A stretch of 64,000 nt of DNA, taken from the NCBI GenBank assembly GCA_013423325.1, contig BLJB01000127.1, forward strand, positions 124,001-188,000, read 5' to 3'. Made by a program: the position numbers and the translations under genes. The stretch is from Usnea hakonensis. Its lineage: Eukaryota > Ascomycota > Lecanoromycetes > Lecanorales > Parmeliaceae. The notes under the pieces are model-generated. The model did no database searches and was not told the DNA's origin. It saw only the letters and a list, made by a program, of their open reading frames with translations. The first letter of the stretch is position 1. Every line of letters starts with the position of its first letter. Positions 47,844-59,521 of this stretch are shown here, piece after piece.

Positions 47844-49474
47844 CTAACGAAACAACAACTCCGGAGGTAAGTCATGATACATCTGGTAATCGAACTCGAC
47901 ACTCCATTCCAGTACAAAACATTTCGTAAGCGCCACGATTGCGTTCGTTGTTAGTAGGGACTCTTTAGCCAAATGGTGTCGTTCTTCTCTCCAGAAATTC
48001 GTCTCGTCCAATGTCGACAGATCCTCGGCCGAGAGAAGCAACGCAGCGTCGGTCACGACTCTTACAGAATCCCCAGAATTTCCACTGCCGGCGAGAACGG
48101 AATTAGCGGCGATTTCGGCCATAGCTCCTCTGACAAATTCCCCTGACCATCCATTCGCCTCAAATTGTTGCGGGTGTTCATTAATGAAGTCATGGAGCAC
48201 TGATGCTAGAGCTTGACGAAATTTGTCCATAGTGGGTTTGGCGTAGGCGACCAGGATGTCTCGAAGACCACGGTGGATAGACCACGACAGAGAAGACCAA
48301 GGTAAGCAATCCAACGTATGTTCAAGAATCCCTTGTTCCGTCGGCGGAACAAGCATCGATAGTTGGATATTCTTCTCAGTACTCGGCAAATGAAGATCCA
48401 CTGCGCCAGATGGACGATCTTCATCCATTCGTCGGGCCAAGAGAAAGTCGACTTCGTATACTTTACCACCCATCAAGTTGTAAAGATGCCGGCTTCCATG
48501 TGCGCCTGGAAAACCTTTGCGTTGATACTCCAACACCCAAGTCCCAGGTGGCTTTCGACCTGGGAAAGCACATTGGAATGATTTCCCGTCGGGCGAAGTG
48601 ATGACTCCAGCCAACATTTGTACACATTTATTCACTCGTACTCGAAAAACCAACGGATATACGTCTGTAGATGTGGTGTGAGAATCATGGGGGTGAAGAT
48701 GCACGACTGCTGGGGCGCCTAGAGGCCATTCGATGTAGAAATGCCCAATGTATGAGGCATACGAGGCCCGGTGGCCGCTAGCGTCACTATAGCGGAACAT
48801 TGTTCGGGCATTGCAGAGAGTGAGGATTGTGATCAATGTAGTGCGGGAGATCCCGATGCATGTCGTCGAGTCATGACGCGCAAGAGGGCGAGCCTGCAGT
48901 GAATTCCAGGGCTGCAGTCCTTTCTGCGGATGTACCCAGGGCCCAATATCTATTGTGCAGACCGTCTGCTCCTTCTCCATATGTTTATTGATAGAGGCGG
49001 TGTTTGTGTCGGCTCTGCAGGCTTTGGCATTCATGTAGACAGGAGACGGTGCCTGTTCATGGAGAAGCGCAAGAAGAGCAGTCCAGCTGGCTTTTCCAGG
49101 CTCCCACAGTGGAAGTCTGCTGACACCGACAACATTGAAACCACAGAATCCGCCGACAAGCTTCGCACATATGACAGGACCGGTCGGCGTGGGATGCGAG
49201 ACTTGATGCCAAGCCTTCTTGGGCTGACGGTCGAACCAAAGCCCCAAATGCTCTTTAGTCCGAGAGGTATGGTATGGATCCAATCGGTCTTGGATAGCAC
49301 TTGCCTGAGTGATGAGAGAGCCAAGCCCAACAGCAGTGACCATAAAGGACAGCCATCCCGCAGTGGTCGCAGCAGCATCCATGAAGGATGACTGTCATGA
49401 AAGGCAGAGTGGTCAGTGGATATCTGTCCGCCACAGCCTCATCTACTTACAAAAAATTTGAGGGTGGCAGCCAT
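47844..49474 (-). CDS. Conserved fungal protein of unknown function
   Basis: Two exons (49451-49474, 47844-49391; intron 59 nt) in phase give 523 residues starting MAATLKFFSSFMDAAATTAG. Residues ~12-35 (GWLSFMVTAVGLGSLITQAS) form one membrane helix or signal anchor. The following segment (DRLDPYHTSRTKEHLGLWF) and the rest contain no domain I can name. A C-terminal helical part has LHDFINEHPQQFEANGWSGE. The long open frame, sensible splice junction and absence of breaks argue for a real gene, of a type I associate with lineage-specific fungal hypotheticals. The short first exon is inferred from splice signals and phase. Confidence 0.72.
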
Positions 49475-50480
49475 ATAGGTATTACGAACCATGTGCCGCA
49501 TCTTGTCGCACCTTGCTAAGAATGTTGGGTGTCGTGCATTTCGAAGGGAAATTCGTTGCGACCATTTCAAGATAAGTAGCTGCAAATCAACCCTGCAGCT
49601 GATACATCAGGCCAATAAGCAGACAAGTTTAAGCGACGTTGATGATGCACGTCGCCCAGTGGCGTTTCCTGGAAGCCAATGAGTTCGCTTTTCGTTAAGA
49701 GAAGTCCACACATGGAGCACATGAATTATATTTCCACTAAGACTCGGGCGTCAACAAGGTCTCAGAGGGTTGAGTTTACGGAGAATATCAACTATTCTAT
49801 TGGCAAGTTGTAGGTAAATCTTTTAAAGGTATGATATTGTATTCTTAAACAGCATTTATGCATAAGTAAAAGAAGTAGTTAAATATCAGATCTTAGTAAG
49901 AGAATTTAACATTCTTTTGAACACATTTTTCTAAAGTGCTTGTTAATGAAGGGCAGCGGATTTGAAAGAAAGGAAACATTTTTGTATGTTCGGTCGCTCA
50001 CCTCTGGATTTTAACCCCTATTAATCCATAGGATGAATTTGCAAGACGTAACTTCTTATCTTGCAAATACTTGGTCGAAGAAATAAGTACTATCAGCACG
50101 GCATCTTCTATCCTTTACAAGAGATACCTCTGTTCGTTGGTAACACCATTGTGGCGATTTAAAAAAGGCGTTCGACTTGTACGGAGCGCTAGTACAAAAA
50201 TGAACGGGGGATACCATTAGAGGGCTAGCCCTATATAGCATAGCTTGTTCTTGGCTTGGTGGGACTCTCTCAAAGGTGGGATCGAAGTTTCAGTGTTTGG
50301 AGCACATTGTTTCTTCTTATCTACTACACAGGGTGTTAAAACCGTCGCATGCTGTGCTACTCCGTATTCTCAAGTCAAAGCTCAACACAGCGATCAGCGA
50401 TGTATTTTGTACTATGAGTCTAAGACCTATGCTCTCCGTACGATGCGGATCAGATGCCAATCGACAATTGCGCAGTCGCT
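49475..50480. other. Intergenic with AT-rich island
   Basis: About 1 kb without a gene. The stretch 49780-50060 is clearly richer in A and T than its surroundings and full of TA dinucleotides, which would fit old repeat-induced mutation of a lost repeat, though no repeat is recognisable. Confidence 0.45.
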
Positions 50481-51289
50481 ATGAACATCTCTTCTTTACC
50501 AACTAGCCTTCAAGAAGCTCTGATACCCTCGCTACCAGCCCAGGGCTACTACTTTCCAAATTTCATCACTGAGATTGAAGAGGCACATCTACTACAGAAA
50601 GTAAACACTCCATACTTCGGCTTCCCATTCCCACAGCATTGACAGCTTCTGAAATTCTCTAGATTACCAATGTACCCTTGCCGACCTGGAAAAACCTCTC
50701 ACATCGACGTCTTCAAGCCCACCCATCCCCACTATCGCCCACCAACACACTACTCGCCGCTGCGCTCCCCAAATGGCTCTCAGATCCTATTCTACCGCGC
50801 CTGATGTCTATACCTATCGGGTCGAAGGAGAGCCTATTCCATAATTCTCCACACGGCTCACCAAATCATTGCCTAATCAATGAATATTTGCCTGGCCAAG
50901 GTATTTATGCTCACGAGGATGGGGACGCCTATTACCCTATTGTGGCAACTGTGAGCTTGGGATCGCATATTGTTCTAGATATCAAGGCGAAGAACAATGA
51001 TACGACGGGAGAAGAGGGGGGAGATGTGCGAGGTTGGAGGGTACTACAAGAGCCAAGAAGTCTACTCATTACGACCGGGGAGCTTTATACCGGGTGTTTG
51101 CATGGGATCAGCGAGGTGAAGATGGACGAAGATCTGGGTGAAGAAGCCATTGCCAATTGGAACTTGCTGGGAGACAGAACGCCTTTTGCAGGAGGTCAGG
51201 CGGCTAGGGAGACGAGGGTCAGTTTGACTTTCAGGGATGTGCTCCGGGTCAAGAAGCTTGGGAGAGCTTTTGGAGGGTTGAGAACGTGA
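50481..51289 (+). CDS. AlkB-family 2-oxoglutarate/Fe(II) dioxygenase, ALKBH6-like
   Basis: Exons 50481-50600 and 50663-51289 (intron 62 nt) give 248 residues, about the size of ALKBH6. The double-stranded beta-helix core shows NHCLINEYLPGQGIYAHEDG, in which the His and Asp of HED are two iron ligands, then YYPIVATVSLGSHIVLDI, YTGCLHGI with the third His, and RVSLTFRDV, whose arginine binds 2-oxoglutarate. Family members demethylate nucleic acids. The substrate of ALKBH6 is not settled and it may act on RNA or DNA in the nucleus. The ATG at 50481 fits the family N-terminus, and an in-frame ATG at 50454 would add nine residues. It is convergent with the DFG10 gene, only 96 bp away. Confidence 0.9.
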
Positions 51290-51385
51290 TAACACAATGG
51301 CACCGACCCGTCGAAATGAGCAAATATATGCCCATGTGTGCATAAGATCAGGCGAAAGTGAAGAATTAAAGTCATTGGTCGGAAT

Positions 51386-52480
51386 TTAGTACAAGCCAGG
51401 TATCATGACGCATCTGTGAGCCACCAATTCTTTCCCAAATTTCTGCTCATACCACTCTTTACTCATCGCCGCAGTCACCGTCAGATTGGCTGATACGAAG
51501 ACGAGTGCAGTAAACATTGTTCTGTTCAGCAGAGTACCCTGAGGCGCAGATATGAAAGCCAAGGACAGGTAGATGAGACATTCAGCGGTATAGTGAGGAC
51601 AAGTAAAGGTCTGGAATAGAGGATGAACTGGAAGTGTGTACTTTGGTAACGAAGCCAGATAAGCATGGCAGTCATGCTGGACACCTGACGCCATGATAAA
51701 GATGGGAATGCCGATCATTGCTTTTAGGGATAGCATAGAGGGAATGATGCTCGAAGCGATCGAATCTCTTGAGAGCAAGGCGTCTGCGGACGATTGCACG
51801 GTCAGAACATTCAGTGCGGTCATTAGTGCTTCGCAAATTGGCTGGAAATTTGATAAGACATACCTGCACCCTCAATCCAACATGAAATGCCTAGGGCCAG
51901 ATAGAACGCTATGCCAAGCAGCCAGTGGACGAACCACATCTTCGACCCGGATGATTTGATGAAGAAGCTGCTCTCGAGAAGTCTCCGCACTCCTTGAACG
52001 GTGACAAGAGACCAAGTTACCACCACCTGATCCATTGTCATGCCCCTGCCTCGACTGGATTGTCCAACACTTTGGCATAGTGTTTCCAATAAGACTCCTT
52101 TCACAAGAATCTGCAAACCCCAGAACAACGAAGATAGTACAGAGATTACATAGAAGTGTTGGAACCATGTATGAGGCACCTGGATCGTATCTAAACGCTC
52201 GAGAATCCATTCCAAACTTTTGATTGTATTTTCGTTGGACTTTCCAGCAGAAGTTTTGACTTCACTGTTTTTATGATGTTGTCCGATCCGGTTATCATTC
52301 TTCACTGGTAGTGCTCGCGGGCCGTATGCAATGTAGCGTGATTTGACAGTAGGGAAACTGTTTAGTAACAAGACCTATGTATGCATCCATCAGAGGTGAT
52401 GAAAGTCAATTGGAAAGATCATATACCGTAGCTGCGGACAATACGAAGAAAGCCTGTAGAATCAGAGACGCATTATGCAT
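51386..52480 (-). CDS. DFG10: Polyprenol reductase (SRD5A3/DFG10 family)
   Basis: Reduces polyprenol to dolichol in the ER membrane, which is needed for N-glycosylation. Exons 52427-52480, 51864-52374 and 51386-51720 (introns 52 and 143 nt) join in phase to 299 residues. The protein is hydrophobic with several membrane helices. The diagnostic C-terminal steroid 5-alpha-reductase-type domain has FTCPHYTAECLIYLSLAF and a last helix before SKEWYEQKFG. The motif QGVRRLLESSFF in exon 2 is the conserved RRLxE element. The start MHNASLILQAFFVLSAATV gives the first membrane segment. No damage is seen. Confidence 0.9.
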
Positions 52481-52777
52481 ATTGTAATGATTTCAGTCAA
52501 CATCCAACGGTGAGAATTCAGTTCTTCCTGTAAAGCAGCGCTTGTTCTAAGCCTGATGTAGTCTAGCCCACAGGAACCAAAAATAAAAACATCTTCGAGA
52601 TATGATCAGTCGACCTTCCCATATGGGAACCCGGTCAGACAAGCCTTCTGAGCGGCGTTAAGCCGCGGTCGCTATGCGCTCTCGCAGCATGTAACGACAC
52701 CTGAGATCAAGACGAACCCCAAGGATACTATTGCTAGAACTCTCCCTTCTCGTCCGACTCCGGGCAATGCACGTTTG

Positions 52778-54656
52778 ATGAGACCTCGTCCAGTATTTGA
52801 GGTTCGCGCTTATGCTAGATCGAGTCTTAGGAGGACCATGCGAAGACCAAAGGCTGCCACACTTCTCATTCTGTGTGTCTTTGTGGGCACGACACTCTAC
52901 CTTCTGGGCACATTAAGATCTTCAGCCTCTATCGACTTTACCCCCCCAGAGCTCACGCAAGCTCTGCCTCCTTCTACCGATGCCTCTCATCCTATACGAC
53001 AGCTTATAACGAAAGCTGAAGATGAGTTCGGCCGGGTTGTGAATGGGCAATCGGAGACTTTAGAGAAGGCAGTCGCAGAGTACAGACGGAGATACCAAAT
53101 ACCCCCTCCCCCGAATTTCGACAAGTGGTACGAGTTCGCAAAGGCTAGGAATGTGGTACTGATCGACGAATATGACACTATCTACAATTCTCTATTGCCA
53201 TTCTGGGCTTTAACCCCATCCATCATTCGGGGAAGAGCACGTGAGGCGCTGGGCTTCGACAATGCGCTTTTGGGTTTGATCATACGGGATGGAAAAGTCA
53301 TTAGCGCAGCAGGGGGGTCTGAATGGCAGCAAAAGTCAACAGTGGGGATGGTGAAAGATTTTGTCCAATATCTACCAGACATGGACCTCCCTTTTAATAT
53401 CCACGATGAGCCTCGGGTGGTTGTGCCGCATGACGATCTGAGCAGGCTGTTGGCTACGGCGAAAGACGTGGCGATGCCCGCTGCTAATCTGAATAAGGCG
53501 CCGAAGAATATATGGTCGCCCCGGGCCCCGGATATGGACGATGGTACACGGCCAAACGAGGTCAAGTTTACAAGGTTCAATGTTTTTGCGCATCAGCCCA
53601 CATGGACCAACTCTCGAATGTCATGCTCGCCAGAGACACCTGCCCGGACCTTGGACGAGAGCATTCAAGATGACACTACATCGTTCTCCTTCTCTCAGCT
53701 TGGCTTCATTTCTAATAAGACCGCATTTTCCGACATATGCTTGTCACCATCTCTGAAGGAACGCCATGGTTTCTTTAATAGGCCAAACGCTTTCAATATT
53801 GTCCACGATCTTTTTCCCGTTTTCTCCCAAAGCAAAATTAGCAGTTTCCAAGATATCTTATATCCCTCCCCTTGGTATTGGTCTAATAAAGTAGCCTACG
53901 ATCAAAGCGACGATTATCCCTGGGATAGCAAGAAAGACCGGCTTTATTGGCGTGGTTCTACAACTGGTGGCTTCTCCAGAAATGGAGGCTGGAGACGTCA
54001 GCACCGCCAACTCTTTGTCGAAAAGATCAACGCATTAGACAACACCATAGTCCTAGAAAACCAGAGTCCAGAGCCAGGTTCCTTTGTCGACTGGAAACTC
54101 AAAGAAAGACCTAGAACGGATTTTAAAGATCTCATAGACGTCCACTTCGCACATGTCGGCCAATGCGACCCGGGAGACTGTGATGCACAAAAAGAATTCT
54201 TCGACATCGCCAAGCCGGACAAGCAGCACGATGCGTGGCAGTACAAATATCTCCTCGACATTGACGGCAATGCCTTTAGCGGGCGTTTCTACGCATTTCT
54301 GAAGAGTATGAGCCTAGTGTACAAGATGGCGGTATTTAGAGAGTGGCACGAGGAATGGCTGCGGCCTTGGGTTCATTACATACCGCTGGGGCTGAAGGGA
54401 GATGATTATGTGGAGAGTGTGAGATATTTCGATAGGGAGCCGGATGGGAAAATACAGGGGCCCAAACTGGCGGTTCAGGGCAGGGAGTGGGCCGGCAAGG
54501 TGTTGCGTAATGAGGACTTTGAGGTGTGGTTCTTTAGGTTGTTGATAGAGTAAGTTTTCCCAAACATTCATCCAGGGGATTGTGCTGACGAGTTGATGCA
54601 GGTATGGCCGGTTGGTGGATGATGACCGGCAGAACATAGGCTATGGCAGTGTCTAA
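52778..54656 (+). CDS. CAP10-family glycosyltransferase (GT90), type II membrane protein
   Basis: Two exons (52778-54549, 54602-54656; intron 52 nt) give 608 residues. A short basic cytosolic part is followed by one membrane anchor (LLILCVFVGTTLYLLGTL, residues ~27-45) and a lumenal domain. Signature blocks of the CAP10/KDELC family are present: DRLYWRGSTTGGFS, then WQYKYLLDIDGNAFSGRFYA and the C-terminal REWAGKVLRNEDFEVWFFRL. In Cryptococcus the founder Cap10 is needed for capsule. In moulds these are Golgi xylosyl- or glucosyl-type transferases of unknown acceptor. The second exon supplies the conserved last 18 residues. The gene looks intact. Confidence 0.9.
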
Positions 54657-56390
54657 ATATAATATGTATTATCAAAAGCTCTCGGTCAACAGCTTCGCAC
54701 CATGTAAGCGTGCAGGGGAATTACATGACCTTGTATCAAGTTTTTCATATCTCCACAAGAAAATGGAAATCCAGCATTCATCCCGAACACCTTTTCAAAG
54801 ACCTGCATATGAAAAGGGTTGGAAGCATTGCCTGCACAATGGCCTACTGAGATAATCCTGGTGCCTATTGTACATATTGGTTCACATTCCTGTATCGACC
54901 GCCGTTCTCGCGGCTTGTTGGCTTTTTTCCCCTTGAAATTGATCTCAAAGAAATGCGCTGCAATGTGTGGACTTCGATATTTTTTTAAATAAATTCTATC
55001 GCGGGGCTATTCCTTGAGATACTTATAATCGTACTATACTACTCTACAACATCAGGTAGGTGTATATACCTAAGTTAGTACTTGATAAGCGCTAATTGTA
55101 ATAAATAGCTAAATAATAATTACTTACGTATCGTACTTTATCGTGTTCTGACGAGAGTGCTACACAGTTTTCTCAAGGAAAGTAAAAAAGATGGAGGTCT
55201 TGCACGGAACGGTGTTCTGTATGTCTACAAATACTTCCCACTAACAACATCAGGGCTAACTTACCAATCGCAACGCTCGACCCCTAGACTTTTGTCCGTC
55301 CTTTATCACTTGAGACTTAGCCGATAATCCACCTTCTATATCCACCTTCAAAAGCGAGGTATCCCACACGTCCTTGCCTCTTCCGTACCCGGAGAGTACT
55401 CCCAAGTCTACCTTTGATACACCCCCTGACAACCGGAGTGAACTATTTTCGTCCTTCAGCCTTTCGTGCCGCCGACCCCAGAGCACAAACCTCCTCCCAT
55501 ACACTCTCATGCCACGAAAAAAAGCAAGAAGGGATCGGCAGAAAAACGTAAGGTACCTCGGTAGCCCAGGCCGCCCGGTCGACTTTCAGCTGCCGAGCCT
55601 TTATTTTCCTTTTTTCCTCGAGCAATTTTTCCACAACTTTCCAAGGAATATAGGCCCCGGCTATGCTCTACTCTTTTAGCTATATGGCGCCGACTTGTGG
55701 AATTACGCCACTCATCCATCCATCCGTCCGCCCATTTGTCCATCCTTTGATATGGACTACTACGGGGACTGAGCCTGAGCCGTCTGACTGCAGCTCGGCC
55801 GAGATTGTTTAGCAGGTAGGGTAGGATAGTCTTTCTGCGACGACGCGCCACGCCGCCCACCTTTATTCACACCTTTTCTTACTTTGGGCGCGAGACTGAG
55901 AGAAACATTGGTCACCGCAAGTATTCTCTACTACATACACTGGTGGTAATGCATGTCAGACCCTAAGACGCCTCGTTGCGCCACCACGACCGTGCCGGTT
56001 GTGACGTATGTGCATTAATTGGAACTCCCTATGCGACCAAACCTACCTCACCTCAGAGCACACCATTTCGGCGAGCACGGTGGCAAAAGCGGTACTGAGG
56101 AAAATGAGACGACCTTAAATAAGCACTTTCGATAGGGCAGCGGGTGACCGCTACTGAATCTTCGGAAGCATGGTCGGCGCTCGATGGCGTAGTAGGAACG
56201 GTACTCAAGGCAACCCAGCTACCAAGGAACACTCCTTCGAGACCAAGGATCATGAAATCTACGAGACCGTCATTCAGGGTCTTTTAACATGAGCCAATCA
56301 ATTGACGCAAATCGCTGATTCATTTTAGAGATGACGGACATATAGGTACATAAACGGAACGTCAACAGGGCTCATGGCGCTCCCATGGCA
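54657..56390. other. Gene-poor region of 1.7 kb
   Basis: No gene is recognised. An AT-rich stretch lies at about 54970-55150, with many TA steps. Short open frames at 55256-55860 overlap on both strands and show no family features. This region separates the CAP10 gene from the diterpenoid pair. Confidence 0.45.
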
Positions 56391-58088
56391 TTAGACTGTC
56401 AAGCGTTGTGATGCGCTGCGCCTCCGCATCAGAAGCTTGCCCTCGGGATTAGGAAAGATGAATTCATGAGCCTTCAGGTTCTCCGGTCGGCCTCTTCCGT
56501 CTGCGAACTCGTACTCGTAATCCATTATTAGTCTGACGAGCATGATCTTGATCTCCAGGCTAGCGAAAAAGCGTCCGGGGCATGAGTTTGCGCCATGGCC
56601 AAAATTCAAGACCTTCTCTTCAGTCGTTGAGAATTGGTGTAGATGACTTTCGCTTTTATGCTGGCGAAGCTTATAGTGCCGAAGGCCATCGAAAGTTTCC
56701 GACTCCGGCGTGACCTCTGGATCGTTTTGGATAGCATTTACGGCCATACTAACATGAGCATTACGAGGGATGACCGTGCCATCTGCGAATTAGTGATCCT
56801 ATAGCATGACTCTGTGCATCGAAAGGAGTGAAGGGGGACTGAAGCGTTGAGATTCGCGCATAAAAGAGTCTAATTTGCGAAGTTTGGTGAAGGAAAACTT
56901 CTCCCATTTCACCCAAGTTCCATCCTCTTTGGAAACATCTTTGATCTCCACCCTGATTGGTTCAAAGTATTCTGGTCGGGCCACTAGGTCGTAAAGTACG
57001 TATACAGCATTCATCTGAGAAGTGTGGATTGAAGCCAGAGACATGACCACCTCCAAGTGAGCAAGTGAGGCAGCGTCACCTTCCGCCTCTTAAGCAATTT
57101 CCATCATCCAGGATAATAGGTTGTCGCTGTTGTTGTCTTTGTTGTCTGCTGAAGGCTTTCCGGCTGCTGCATCTTGACGGCGGCGCTTGATCTCAGGGAC
57201 CAAGAGCTTCTTCGTATCTCTGATATAGCGGTGACTCCTGTAAGTTGATGGAAGTAGCCAGCTGACCAAGTGATGCGCCCACATTGGGAACAGTCGTAGG
57301 ACAACTAGGGAAACAAAAACTAAAGAACATATAGGTGAGAAGCCTTCGCACTCAAGATCAGATTCACGCACCATTTTCCGTGAATTGGGTAGATATCTCG
57401 AGCCAGTGGTCGTTACGACAAAGAGGGAGCCCTAGGAAAATTCTCGCACTTATCCGTGCAACGAGTTTGAGAATAGAATGATACGGCTTGATCGTCACCC
57501 ATTCTTCCACCGTCAATGGTCAGTGTTCCCTCAATTTTAGCTCCAGGGCGGGAAGAACAAAAACCTTCACTATCATAATCGAGTTCCTCCCGCATAGGGC
57601 CAATCAAGAAACTTAGATTCGGCGTTAACTATAATTGCAATGTCCTGAATTGCAGATTGTTTCGAAGTATAATGTTCATATTGGTATGGCCGCCCATGAG
57701 ATTGTGGACATGGGCAACCGTGGGACTTGCTACCGCCGAAGGGAGCATACACATCTCGTTGACGTATTTCGAAGGAAGTACCAGCATGTCAGTGTCCACT
57801 CTTGTGAACTTGAAGATTCGGTCCTTGAACTGGGTACGTGTCAGTCTGATTATCTGGTAATTGAATGCTGTCCTCACTTTGGCATAGCCTTCAAGCAAAA
57901 CGATTTCGGCATTTTTGTAAAACCGATAGTTGGACACCAATCCAGCCTCGAATCGGGAACCGGACTCCCACCAAAGGAATCTTTGGCTGGAAGAAAGACA
58001 GTCTGAGCAGCAAGCAGGCATATAGACCGACTGCAAGCAATCCGTAGGTCCACATAGGATGAACATCCTCTAGATATGGGGAGAGCAT
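56391..58088 (-). pseudogene. Cytochrome P450 of gibberellin-cluster type, heavily disrupted
   Basis: All landmarks of a membrane-anchored P450 are in order: an N-terminal helix (WTYGLLAVGLYACLLLRLSFF), FEAGLVSNYRFYKNAEIVLL, ISARIFLGLPLCRNDHW, the I-helix with LASIHTSQ, ExxR in FMRESQRF, and the heme loop FGHGANSCPGRFFAS. Introns at 57830-57877 and 57320-57371 are canonical. The frame is broken by extra bases at ~57950-57962 and ~57557-57563 and by stops TAG 57631-57629, TGA 57522-57520, TAA 57092-57090, TAG 56801-56799 and TAA 56792-56790. The family resembles CYP503-like ent-kaurene oxidases of gibberellin clusters (inference from motif style). It is divergent from the diterpene cyclase, presumably its former partner. 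Confidence 0.88.
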
Positions 58089-59521
58089 GGCGGCGAGATC
58101 GAACAGACTCTTGATGATTTGGTTTCTGAGCAAGTTTCAAAGTCAAGAAGGTGAAAAGTCACAGAATTCCGACCGTCTCTTCTTTACCGCTTGCTACCCA
58201 TTTTACAAGAGCTAGCAGGCCCACAAGCCGTCCCTGCATTGCTAGAGATGCAACATTGGCAATGATAGGCGCACAATAAATTCAAAACAGCCGGCAACTG
58301 CTCGGCCCAAGGCAGACGTAGTTGTGCATTAGCGGCAGTGTTCTCCTGAAAGTACCTTAAGGTACTCCTGCGACTGCAGCTAAACAAGGTAAGGTAGATA
58401 AGATACTCGTACCGCAGATCTTCGGGACTTAGTCAACAGTGCAAGCAAGGTAATCGTACTCGACAATTCCCCGACCCCCAAAGCCACGGATTACAGCCAG
58501 CTCTGTAATATTTCCAACGTTCTTCTAACTTAGTCTTGACAATAAAACCAACCCTGGGGGAGCAGTCAGACGGCACACATGCAGTTCGACGGCTGAGTAC
58601 TTTAATGTGCAACTGCGGACATCCTCGCTTGCACACTGACTGAAGGAATTCTACTTGCTATGGTCCCACACGCAGGCATTTTACCAAATCCTACTTTTCG
58701 TGTAGAGTCTTGATCGCTGAAGGTAAATTGCAGTGGCATGATGCTCTCCCCTGCAGGGACTTTCCCTTTTGCCCGCTCCGGGATGCATGCGCGGCCCAAT
58801 TACTCTATGGCACTTTTCATCCCAAGGAAATTTCCACGCAACGCTAGAGTTCGCAATCAAAGCCTACCTCGTCATACGGCGGGGCACATCCTACGTAAAT
58901 AATCAATGCGCACACGCCGCTAAAAAGCTTGTCTCTTCGTCAATGACCTCCTTTTCGGCTCCGACCTGTTATGATATGATACGACACGGGGACGAGCAGT
59001 GCGAAAACGTTAATCGCTGTGCCAGAAAGACTGATCAGTAATACAGGGTGATACCACAGTGTACCTCCATGCTGAGGATGTGGACTCACATCAGGGTCCG
59101 CATCATGCAAGCCACGCTTACGCAAGCGGTCTAGATCACGGGACTAATTTGTGCGTCTCGACCGATTTTGGGAGCTGTCGACCAAGGATCGAATGCTGCA
59201 TCGACGGCTTTCAGAATGCCCTCTTACGCGCTATTCCATACGCCTTTCCAACCACTCCATCATACCGACTCCCGTGCCGCAATCGTTGTTATGCCAGAAC
59301 ACTTGGCAAAAGAATAATACCGGTGACAGAGAGGAAAAACACTCTCGCCGCTCCTGATGTTATTGGTCATGACAGAATACTTCTGAAAGAAGACTGAAGC
59401 TACCGAGAGCCCTTTGCTTATTGCTTTGATATATCCTTCTACCTGGAACCACATATGATCACGCACGGACCAATACGCCAACACAAACTCTCTTGTGAGC
59501 TCGAGTTATTCTACCAGACTG
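58089..59521. promoter_or_regulatory. Divergent intergenic region of the P450 / cyclase pair
   Basis: 1.4 kb between two divergent starts, expected to hold the former shared promoter. Only short unrecognised frames are present. No binding site is assigned. Confidence 0.4.

Noticed and set aside
55256..55860. Several short frames on both strands
   Set aside because: Mutually overlapping, with no domain or splice structure.
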